Origin: Micropterus salmoides
Lineage: Eukaryota > Chordata > Actinopteri > Centrarchiformes > Centrarchidae
DNA: 64,000 nucleotides
Direction: 5' to 3'
NCBI RefSeq assembly: GCF_014851395.1
Contig: NW_024044459.1
Location: forward strand, 4,810,112-4,874,111
The notes beneath the pieces were generated by a model. That model made no database searches and had not been told where the DNA came from. It worked only from the letters and a program-made list of their open reading frames with translations. This document shows, piece after piece, positions 54,568-64,000 of the stretch. A program made the translations under genes and the position numbers. Numbering within the stretch: position 1 is the stretch's first letter; each line of letters opens with the position of its first letter.

Positions 54568-54840
54568 CCTCCCTCCCTCTCTCTCTCCTTCACCCCCAAC
54601 CGGGTCGAGGCAGATGGCCGCCCACCCTGAGCCATGGTTCTGCTCGAGGTTTCTGCCTGTTAAAAGGAAGTTTTTCCTTGCCTCTGTCACCTAGTGCTTG
54701 CTCTTGGTGGGAACTGTTGGGCTTCTGTAAATATCATCACAGAGTACGGTCTAGACCTGCTCTTTTATGAAAAGCGCTGTGAGATAACTGTTGTTGTGAT
54801 TTGGCGCTATATAAATAAAATTGAATTGAATTGAATTGAA
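54005..54840 (+). repeat. CT-rich fish repeat with LINE/SINE-type 3' tail
   Basis: Recognisable words run in order: GCTATAGGCCTAGACTGCCG, TTCCCATGATGCACTGAGCT, a CT run (54533-54564), TTTCTGCCTGTTAAAAGGAA, GTCTAGACCTGCTCTTTTAT and a tail GGCGCTATATAAATAAAATT followed by GAATT units. It is abundant in percomorph genomes. It does not encode a protein, although a 175-codon frame crosses it. Confidence 0.7.
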
Positions 54841-54849
54841 CATTGTGAC

Positions 54850-55500
54850 TGCCTGATGGACTTTTTACGGCAGAGCTGGTAGCAATACTGTGGGTGGTGT
54901 GGTGGGTGGAAGAAGCTGAGGTGGAAAAAGTTGTTATTTGTTATGATTCACTGTCTGGCTTTATGGCACTAGGGGAAGAAAGAGGTGGGGCTAGGTTAGA
55001 TTTAGTTGGGGAGATGTTAACAATGTTTTGTGGATTAGAGAGGAGGGGGTGTAGCGAGGGTGTAGCGAGGGTTTCAGCACATGTTGGGGTTGAGGGGAAT
55101 GGGGCTGCTGATGAAGATGCTAAGGCAAGTTTAGGTAGAGAAAAGGTGGAGGTAGAGGTGCCTTTTGACAGACTGGAGTATCATAGCATCATAAAGGAAA
55201 GACTGACCCAACAATGGTAGCAAGTGGATTAAAGACACCAGAGGGAGGAAGCTGTATAACACTGGGAATACAACAATCTTGTTTTGGATAAATCAGATTA
55301 ATTTGGCCAGATTAGGTGTACAGGAGTCTGTCAAACATTATCATGCACTTTGGAGACTGTTGTCATGGGTCTAAACAATTTGGGGGTTTAACTATTATCT
55401 TAAAAACTCTGATGAGTGATAGTCCTAATCAAGAAGAGAGAGCATTGGAACTAATTCACTTTCTGAAATCCACCGGCCTATATTGGAAAATATAGGTCAG
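54850..55500 (+). mobile_element. I-like LINE remnant: RNase H domain and 3' end
   Basis: From 54871 the frame reads AELVAILWVVWWVEEAE, then VVICYDSLSGFMAL and later VGVEGNGAADEDAK. These correspond to the Glu, Asp and GNE/NxxAD blocks of RNase H as found after the reverse transcriptase of I-clade LINEs. The frame is open to 55218, and later words such as FLKSTGLYW near 55460 continue the element in broken form. It ends about 60 bases before the tm2d2 promoter. Confidence 0.7.
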
Positions 55501-55559
55501 GAAGTCAGTAGGATGAGATCCTTAAAGTGGACAGTCTTCATCACCAGTGGGAGGCAGCA

Positions 55560-55713
55560 ACAGAGCCTAGTCTACCGGAAAGGAACAGAAGAAGAAAAGA
55601 AGGCGCTTTCTGACGACGTCATAAGCTCTAGACCCAAACAAACCTTGGTAGGTAGCTAGTTAAACTATGGATGGCTAGTTTATTAGGATGGGTGTAGTAA
55701 TTTGAGGGCGACA
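55560..55713 (+). promoter_or_regulatory. Presumed tm2d2 promoter and 5' leader
   Basis: It contains ACCGGAAAG at 55574-55582 (ETS-type core) and GACGTCA at 55615-55621 (CRE/ATF-type), within 140 bases of the start codon. Both are typical of broadly expressed TATA-less promoters. The transcription start is inferred, not seen. Confidence 0.45.
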
Positions 55714-58385
55714 ATGATTTCAGTCAGCTATATTCTGTTGTGTGGACAATTCCTGTTGCTACTGACGGTGATTCTGTTACAATGTCTGGAAGGAATTCAC
55801 TCCCAAAACTCATCGACAACAGAGACTCCTGCTTCTTCTCCTGGTCAGGGAGCTACCGCCGTCCCGTACAGCGAGCAGCCGTCGGATGTTGGAAAACCGG
55901 TGGAAAGTACGAATTATACAGAGCCCTATGAGTACAAGCCCCCGTCACCAGTCGTCCTTTGCCGCTACCTGTAAGTAACATGTACAGTAGTCTTGCTACA
56001 ATGCTATCGCGTGTTAGCTAATGCTAACTATACGCGCACTGTTTTCAGAAATCCAGTTAACCAAAGCAGCGCCGTTTAACATCCGACATTTCCTATAATA
56101 CTTTAAAAATGTGTCGTATAATTGGATAAGGCAAATTAAAATGAGTGGAGACACTTTTAACTGAATTGAAATTTGGTATTTCATTGGTAATATTGTACGC
56201 CGTATTTACTGTAAGGTCCTATGAATAAACGTTAGCCCTTACATCCAGCTCTGGTGTTTTACCTACCGGAAACAAAAGCATCTAACGCTATCAGTTATGT
56301 AGGTTATCAGTCATTTTCACAGCAGTGGCATGCTACATTGTTAACTTTCTGTCCTTCCTTATATATTTGATACATGATGAAGACCAGAGGAGTTCATCTA
56401 CTGTCAAGAACCTGTGGATCACGCAGGCAACCACAGCGCCTTACAGGAGTTGGGCCATGGTTGTGTTGGGGTAAGTGCTGTTTGTAAGAACATGTTATGT
56501 TGTTAATCACTCAGCACTTGATTTATTCACTCTTTTTATGTTTAGTGGGGTGGCCAGACTCAAAAAGAGGTGAACCACACAGCGGTTATCTGCACTGCAC
56601 TTGATGATATAGAGTGTGCTGGACCCAGAGAATTCCTCAGAGGAAACGTACCATGCATAAAGTAAGAGACACACAACGGTTACACATCTGCATGTGCCAA
56701 AACTGTCTCACCAACCTTTATGCAAGCCTGTATTGATTTAATGTGCTAGGCTAATTCTTAGAATCGTTAAAACACACGTCTGCATTTGGAGCAGCTGATG
56801 TTTCAATTTAATATTCAGGTAAAATCTCTGTGATTATTATTTTTTGTCTGCAAAAAAAAAACTGGAAAATTAATTATTTAAGTGGTGAACCTTTGACATG
56901 TTCACATGTTCTTTTGCCACCTGGCTGGTAGCTAAAATTACTGAATTTACGACTGAAAAATGGAGACGCACACAGGAGACATTCTTCCACGGCAGCCTGT
57001 CTGTATGTTCAACCAGAAATTAACCAACAACACCTGTGGCATTTATTATAATTCACCCCAAGTTATTGACTAAACAAGCAACCTACCACGGGCCTAATTC
57101 TTTGGCATTTTATAGAATTTGTAAATGAATCGACAAATTAACCCATAATGAAAACAATCATTGTTTGCAGCTCTGTAGGAATCGGACAGGCCAGCTTTTT
57201 TTCTCTGTCAGCTTCTTGTGGTGCTGCCTTCACGGGAACGGGAAGTCACAGTATCATCTCTAAAATGTTACTCACATGGCGTTTACTGTGTAAACTCCGG
57301 AAAATTGAAGCTCTCTTTCTTGGCACCCTGAAAGCAACTTCGCTGCACCAGCGAGTGACGTGGACCCACCTCGCGCTGTGAGTCGCAGACAGTTTGTGCC
57401 AAAGTGGACATAGACTGTAGTTTCAGTAGGCTATAAAAATGTAACGTTAAAAACTGAAGCCCTGACTTGCTCTGTTGGGGATTGTAATTTGCACTTTATC
57501 AGAGGTGCTGAAGTTAACAGGTGAGATTTCTGCCTGATCAGATGTTGTCGGTTAGTTCCGTTTTCCCCGGCATGAGCACCTCCTCGTCTCATCCAGTTCT
57601 GTGTCTGTCAGACAGTTGAGGGGAAACTTCCAGCAAATCGGTAACATGATGCAGTATAGGGCATGTAGTAAAATATTATGAATTCTCTTTAAATAGGCTA
57701 ATGACGTTGGTCTTCTATTATTACGATTTTTTTCTTTACATGTCAGAGAACTCAGATATGTGGGAGAGATTCTGAATGTGCAGAAAGTTTTGAACATGAG
57801 CAGATATATATATAGCAGATATTTTTTTTTTACTAGTCCTATTTAAAATCGTACTTGATTGCAGAGCTGCAGGCAGTGCGTATTCGCGCAGCACATCCTC
57901 TCGCACGTCCCTCTCTCTCTACCTCTCCCTCAACTGCACAAATCTGTCCAACACACCGCTGTCAATGTCGGAGACCCAGCTTAAAAAATTATTAGCAAGC
58001 ATGTAAGGAGCCTAGCTAATAACGAGAGCTAAATTAATGTTAGAATACAGCTGGGGTGTTGAGGCTAGCACACTGTATATAGCTGGTAGTCAATATCGAC
58101 TGCACACGCGCACACCCCCCGTGCGCCAGTTACACTGTCATTCTGTGGGAAACACTAAGTTATTAACAGATGAGCTAACAAAGTCAAAAACTGAATTAAA
58201 ACAGATTAATTTATTACTGGGATGAAAAGGGGTCACAATAAATTTAAATGGGTTACTTCCCCACAGAAGACACAAAAGAGGAGATAAGACTTAATCATGT
58301 GTGTTGACTCAGCAGTGTTATTAAATAAGTTGATCTACAGGAGAAAAATATTTAAAAGCAATAAAGAATACCTGAGAGCATTACA

Positions 58386-58421
<36 letters not shown>

Positions 58422-60610
58422 ATTATATTTATATATTTTGAATTGTCACCTGACACCTGACTTTTGAGTTTCCCTTTTATATACTAAGATATTTCCACCA
58501 TAAATTGGTACCAGAATGCAGGATGTGTTTAATGCTCAGAATCTTCTGGGGGAGGACCTTTATACCACCCACTTAAGTGCCCCATCCAAGAAAACCGTTT
58601 CTGGCTTCTGTGAGGAACATTCACTTATTAGTTAAATATAATTACTTTTCACATGGCTTTTTACCTGGGAAAGTATTTAATATGTTGTTTGTCATTCAAT
58701 TGTGTGTTTTTTTTCTATGTTTTTAATAACAAAAATCAATCAAATATATTTTTTGATGGGGGGCGGCAAGGGACCTGGATAATGGATAGGGAGGAATTGG
58801 CCCCAATTGGCCTAGAGTGTAATTGCGTAGTTTGTTATTTTCCCCCTCTTTTTCTGCTATAAGTCACACCTCATGCTTCACATGTGAAGTGACAGTATAG
58901 TTTTTTCCTCTCATATTAAGTCATTGCGAGGCAGATTGACAGCACATTTGATGATGATGGATATATTGAAGATGTAGTGTAGCAGTCTGCTTTATAATGA
59001 AAAAGCTTTGTTGTCGCAGCATGGGACTTGAATTTCCATTAGTTAAGTTTTTCTGAAAAGAAGAAAGAAAAGAAGAAGAAAACAATATAGGATATAAAAA
59101 AATCTAAATCTGTAGTGGTCTTAAATCGTGTATCATTTGGGCTCTAATTTCCATATCATGTTTGGAAAACATAAGGAGAGAGAGCAGGGATGTGAGAAGG
59201 GAAAGTTGCACTCTGTCCAGGCTTTTATTGTTGTTGGCTTTTGTTATTAAAATAACTGCCCCTCTGTAGGTGTAGATATGTTTCTGGGATGGTGTGACAC
59301 CTACCTCTAACAAGAAGTCAGTCCACGGAGTGCAGAACTCTGCTAGAGCCGAATAATGTCCCCTGCCACATTCACAGTCAGCATTGTACTGTGAATGGGG
59401 GGTTATTGTGCACCACCTAGAGCTGAAACAGTTTGGTCGATCAAAAAGAAATTAATTGTCAAGTATTTTGATAATCGATTAACAACTTTAGTCATTTTTT
59501 AAAAGAAGAAATGTGAGACAGTTGTTGGTTTCATCTTCTTAAATTTAAGGATTTCGTGCTTTGTCATTATGACGTCATTTATGATAGTCTCTAGCTTTTG
59601 GACTGTTGGTTAGACAAAAGAAGCAATTTAAAGAAGTCACATTGGGCTCTGGAAAGTAGACATGTTTCAAAATATTTTGACATTTTACAGACTAAAGAAT
59701 TAATCGTGAAAATAATCCTGTTGAGTTTAAGAACTCGAGAGGATCATCCTGTAAACAGTAAATTTGTGACATTAGTTTGGTTGAATTACTTGAGAAATGT
59801 AAAACATTATTATATTTGTATATTATTATAAATTGTACAGGGACTGATCCAGATCTGTGGCATCTGTACTTCACCACTAGAGGGCAATGTAGTACCATTA
59901 CTTGACCTTTTTTTTTGCCATGTTTTCACAGTACACCGCACTCTCCCAGCATCTCTCTGCATTTATCAGCACGAGGTTAATCTCTGTAGCAACTGCGTAG
60001 AGATCAGAGACATCCAGCGGGCTCAACACAATCAAAGCAGCACCTGCACAAAGACACTGCTGCAATCTAGTACTTGGATAAATGCTACTTTTGTGAAGCT
60101 TATAATGTTTAGTTTCCATTCAGACAGTCTGTCCACCCCTTTCATTGTACAGAACAGGTGTTGCTTTTATTGTGTCCGCTCCTTGTGGATCAAAACTGCA
60201 AGTGTTCTGCGCTAGCTTCTATGAAGGTCTTGTGGTTTGCTTCATCTTTATCATATTAAGGTTCAAGGTATTAAATTGTGGAAGAAGTTAAATGTAACAT
60301 TAAATGCTTGTGATTTATTTTGTTTGCACTGTTGTTCCTATTTCATTCCATGTGATATTAAATAGCATTAAATGTCCTCTTGCATCTTTTGCACAGATAC
60401 ACCGGACACTATTTCATCACCACGCTGCTGTACTCCTTCTTCCTGGGTTGTTTTGGGGTGGATCGTTTCTGCCTGGGCCACACCGGCACTGCTGTCGGGA
60501 AGCTGCTCACCCTGGGAGGCCTGGGAATCTGGTGGTTCGTGGATTTGATCCTGCTCATCACTGGAGGCCTGATGCCCAGCGATTACAGCAACTGGTGCAC
60601 CTACTACTGA
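55714..60610 (+). CDS. tm2d2: tm2d2: TM2 domain-containing protein 2
   Basis: Four coding exons: 55714-55970, 56383-56470, 56546-56661 and 60397-60610 (224 aa; mammalian TM2D2 about 214). The start is the ATG at 55714. A signal peptide occupies about residues 1-30. The lumenal part has sequons in QNSS, TNYT, GNHS and VNHT and a conserved cysteine-rich segment ([40 protein letters not shown]). The TM2 domain begins at residue 155: the first helix ends in [14 protein letters not shown], where DRF (176-178) is the family motif, and the second includes [15 protein letters not shown], ending in SNWCTYY. TM2D proteins are two-pass membrane proteins; their fly homologues act in Notch signalling and neuronal maintenance. 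Exon 4 holds the whole TM2 domain. Intron 3 is 3.7 kb and repeat-filled. Confidence 0.97.
56900..58640 (+). repeat. Dispersed repeat, copy B, in tm2d2 intron 3
   Basis: It shares three ordered blocks with 36650-37490: GTCAGAGAACTCAG...GATTCTGAATGTGCAGAA (57739-57790), GTTGATCTACAGGAGAAA (58328-58345) and CATAAATTGGTACC...TCTTCTGGGGGA (about 58498-58555). About 500 bases between the first two blocks are longer than in copy A. The outer borders are approximate. Confidence 0.55.
58387..58421 (+). repeat. (CTA)n microsatellite
   Basis: About eleven CTA units inside copy B of the dispersed repeat, absent from copy A. Confidence 0.95.
59423..59735. mobile_element. hAT-type MITE fragment in tm2d2 intron 3
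   Basis: AGAGCTGAAACAGTTTGGTC, then TTTTGATAATCGATTAAC, and internally TTTTGGACTGTTGGTTAGAC and CACATTGGGCTCTGGAAAG match a common fish hAT-derived MITE. It belongs to the same broad terminal type as the element at 15837-17061. The right end is decayed. Confidence 0.6.
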
Positions 60611-63130
60611 GACGGACAGCGGAGCGTGACCGAGGACTCTGGCCAACTCTTAGTCAGATATTATCAGTTAAATATTGAAAACTCCAGGGCACTGGCCTCT
60701 GCCTGCCATGGTTATGAATCTGTGGGCTGACTTGTTGTAAGGGGATTTATAGCTCAGCCGTGCAAAGTGGAGTCCAGGGGCCCCCTGAGGTTCCCTGGGC
60801 TCCCGAGAAAAATGTGGAATAAGTAAATTTAATTCTAATTTAATTCACTTGAAAATTCCCACATTGAGAATGCATAAGAATGACTATACTCCGCTTTCGC
60901 CAGAGCAACAGTGATGACTGCTACCTTTAATACTAAATTGTCAACTTGGGTCACCTGTAGTTCAGTTTATATGGTCTGGAAAGAAATGAGTCATGTTGCC
61001 TTTTAGTTCTGGTCTGCTTTATGTTGACACTGACTTGACTGATACACGGAGAGGGACACAAGCACAACACATCTCTCGAAGAACTGATGTATTGGAGAAA
61101 ATCAGCGCACTCATAAGGTGGCAGGAACACGTGTTATCACGGTTACCAAATGACTTGCATAAATAAATACATTGCTTATAAGATTGTTTTCTTGACCGTT
61201 TACTGTCAGTACGCTGAATAAATAGTAGTTTCGCTCTTCAATTCCTGCAACAATTGGTTATTTCTTTACAAGCTCGTGATGACACCAGAGAACATAAATA
61301 AGCGCGTAAGGCTCAGAAAGTGCAGCATGACTTGCTGTTATTTTGTGAAATTTGAGTTCACCATGTAAGTCCACACAGCAATAATGACACAGTATGACAT
61401 CACTGAAAATGTCCAATCATTGAGTTACCGGTCTATCCATATGACTTCATTTGAACAGCTCTATATATATATTTATAAAGCCAGTGTGAACACAAACCAA
61501 ATCAGAACTGAATGGCAACAATTTACGTTTTATTCCCTTTGTTTGGACCAAATGAGCTGAACTACAGGTGTAAAAGTGACCTGAAATCCTACAAAATGTA
61601 ATTAGTACTCATGTCCTGAAAATGATGGGAATCCACGTGTTCTGTAGCTACAGTCCCACTCTTAATTTCAGATGTAGACATGCTGATACAGCCAGGCTGA
61701 TAGTCACTGTCCACATACATAATTTTGCATACTGACCATGAATCCTCCATTCCAGTTCAACTCTGAGCAATGATCTTAGAAATATTCTGTGATTTCTTGA
61801 GGGCAACATCCTACACAATTATCATCATAGCTTTCCTTCTTCATGACCAAACAGCCCAGCTTTGACCCTTCGCTGTCCTCTTCTACTGGAGGCGTTCTGA
61901 CTTCTGTATTTTCTCTGCTGCTTCAGTGTGTTCAAACTGTACTTAGACTGATTAACATTACAGCCTGAAGCCAGCAAGAACACAAGACATGGACATAAGT
62001 CACGTTGACAAGATGATGATTTAATGCGACTCTAAGACTGTTTTGAGACAGCTAAAGCAGTACATTTCCTTTACCTTGACATATTGCATCTGTGCTGTGT
62101 GGGAGCATATCCTTCCTTTGCATTCATGTGTAGAGCCTGACCCTGTTTAAATGTCTCTAACTTAACAAATTTTGATCTTCATTGACTTTCTCCAGCGAGG
62201 CCCAGGTCTCACATTAAAAATTTAAAATCTTCATCTTCCACTTTGTAAAATTTCTCATCTTTACCTGAACTGAAGGTTTATGTGCTCTTTCGTAGATACA
62301 GCCGGTTTCATTACCTAAGGATCCATAAAATCCTTCTAGGTCATAAAAAGTTGAAGAAGACATGTCAGTGTGTCGACTTGTCTCCTCCTGCAGCAGCAGC
62401 AATGTAGAATGCAATATATTTTCAGCTGGCTAAACACCTTTAAAGTGGAAAGAATTAAAACTCTGCTTTACATATTGCAGTTTTCCACTTAATTCACAAA
62501 AATGCCAGTTTATATACTGTCTTACACACCTGCAAAAAGAAATGAGAGTTGTTATTTTATAAGATCTTTCCTTTAATCCAAATGTAATTCTTTGCTCTAT
62601 TTCATTTTCTAATCCAAATCCAGCTCTGCAGATCTGCCCTATATTACTAAAAAAACATGCTGAAACATCCAATATTCATGCCTCTGTAAAACTGTAATGT
62701 TCTGGAGTCTTGGGGGCCTTTGTAAGAATCTGTAAATAATACTGATCTGCCCAACAGAAGCTTCACTTGGGAAGCGTTGCCGTACTATTTATTTATTTAC
62801 TTTACGCATTGCATGTGTTAAGTCAGAAAAGACGTATTCCTGGAAACATCCTTGAGTCTTATATTGATTTGGCAATGTTTGTTTTTCAAATGATCTCAAT
62901 GTGTATGTTTCTCCTGAACGTATAAAGGAAAACGTGCCATTTGAAATGAAATTGAGAGATAGTGGCAGTTAATGATTTTTTTCCCTGTGCTCTTCAACTT
63001 TTTAATTAAAGCTACATGTGCTCCTGGAAACTCCACTTTCCTCTATTGTGATGGTGAGAAGGAATCCAAAGTGTCTCATGCTGTATTTGTCCACAGTTGT
63101 GACTCAATAAAAAGTATCTGGTACAGTGTG
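60611..63130 (+). other. Probable 3'UTR of tm2d2
   Basis: Repeat-poor sequence follows the stop codon. AATAAA signals occur near 61163 and 61216, and the strongest context is AATAAA at 63106-63111, followed by GGTACAGTGTGTTCTC, a GT-rich downstream element. This would give a 2.5-kb 3'UTR or alternative shorter forms. No other gene is supported here. Confidence 0.5.
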
Positions 63131-64000
63131 TTCTCTTGGTTCTCGGGTTAGATAATGGGCCCTGGTTTGTGCAGAGTAGAATGTCAATCAAAGTCCTTAC
63201 TCAGTACTTTAAGATATCGACTCAGTTTAGAAGATTGGATTAGTAGGGCAATGTTGAATTCCTCCAGAGATGCAGCATATGATCAACATTTTGAACAGCA
63301 GTGGAAAACACTGATAAAATGGAGTACATTTGTAAAGAAACTCAACAAATGCAGACACTTCTCTACAGGTGTCCTGCATTAAAATGATACTGTCTTCCAA
63401 ATGAAAAATAGATATAAGCAACAACATGATGTGGGATTATTTTCCTATCTTTATTCAAGAGGCTGGTCTTTCAATTTGAGAACATGGGATTGATTTCACG
63501 TTCAGATGTTGTAAAGCATTACAACCAGAACCCCTCAAAATCCCACTCTGGCACTCAAACAGGCCTAACTTGTGCTTAGATTTGCTTTTCTACTGCTCAA
63601 ACTGTTTGCTCAGATTTGCTCAGGCTGCTTTCAGATTTCTCCTCTGTCGTATGATTTTTGTGCAATAACCTTGTCAAACTCTCATTCGCTTTACTTCTTT
63701 GAGCGTCCCGTATAGGCACTTACTCTTCCACCACGTTCATCCACTCCCGCCCTCCACGGCTTTATTTGCTTTCTTTACAGCTTTTGGAACAAAGAGACAG
63801 CTACATACTGTATAATAGTAGCCGAATATTACACCAACATCCCATCAGGGTGATGAAGTACAAAATAGGGTCACCTTCATAATGGAACTGAGCCATCATT
63901 AATACAATTGTTCACCTGTGCTTTTCATCCCACAACAACTTAAAACAGGGCTGCAAACTCACGCGTTGACTGTGAGACTCAATTGACACTTTTCACACAC
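63131..64000. other. Right-edge sequence, nothing recognised
   Basis: AT-rich sequence with short open frames that lack splice support or motifs. Confidence 0.45.

Noticed and set aside
54167..54694. 175-codon plus-strand frame and the opposing Arg/Glu repeat frame
   Set aside because: Both run through a CT-rich interspersed fish repeat with a known non-coding 3' tail.
59286..59297. Palindromic T-box binding site (GGTGTGACACCT) in tm2d2 intron 3
   Set aside because: The half-sites overlap and do not give the spaced palindrome known for T-box dimers; a chance match is likely.
62214..62672. Adjacent minus-strand open frames downstream of tm2d2
   Set aside because: Low-complexity AT-rich translations without motifs, inside the probable tm2d2 3'UTR.

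Overview
This window looks like nuclear genomic DNA from a teleost fish, most likely a percomorph. The evidence is intron-split vertebrate genes with GT-AG boundaries, AT-rich spacers full of fish-type interspersed repeats (Tc1, hAT/BED, L2-like and I-like LINEs, a tRNA-derived SINE, fold-back MITEs) and long (CA)n, (TA)n and (GA)n microsatellites. There are no bacterial operons, CRISPR arrays or rRNA genes. Calls rest on reading translations, splice sites and remembered family features; no database search was possible.

Four protein-coding genes are supported. (1) Minus strand, 678-7939: the first nine coding exons (about 347 aa) of a coiled-coil protein whose 3' part lies beyond the left edge. 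Its layout recalls the outer-dynein-arm docking family (CCDC63/114/151/183), but the exact member is not certain. (2) Minus strand, 15031-21000: lman2l (VIPL), an ER L-type lectin, complete in 8 coding exons (353 aa), with a probable 3'UTR down to about 12570. (3) Plus strand, 44746-49337: a complete 7-exon T-box transcription factor of the TBX2/TBX3 group (555 aa), with a conserved T-box but divergent ends and one GC-AG intron. (4) Plus strand, 55714-60610: tm2d2, complete in 4 coding exons (224 aa), with a long probable 3'UTR to about 63130.

Layout: 1-8 kb coiled-coil gene; 8-12.5 kb repeat-rich spacer with a deleted Tc1 carrying a nested repeat; 12.5-21 kb lman2l, with a 1.2-kb hAT-like element encoding a BED zinc finger in its last intron; 21-44.7 kb a gene desert of decayed LINEs, MITEs, Tc1 and simple repeats; 44.7-49.6 kb the T-box gene; 49.6-55.5 kb spacer with a SINE, a CT-rich fish repeat and a LINE RNase H remnant that ends about 60 bases before the tm2d2 promoter; 55.6-63.1 kb tm2d2; then nothing recognised to the end.

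The genes do not form a pathway. lman2l and tm2d2 encode secretory-pathway membrane proteins, the coiled-coil product is probably axonemal, and the T-box protein is a developmental regulator. The 23.7-kb spacer between lman2l and the T-box gene is where developmental enhancers would be expected. I found no undescribed biological system. The most unusual items are the atypical TBX2/3 paralogue with its GC-AG intron, two perfect hairpin-forming inverted repeats, and the nested and paired transposon remnants.
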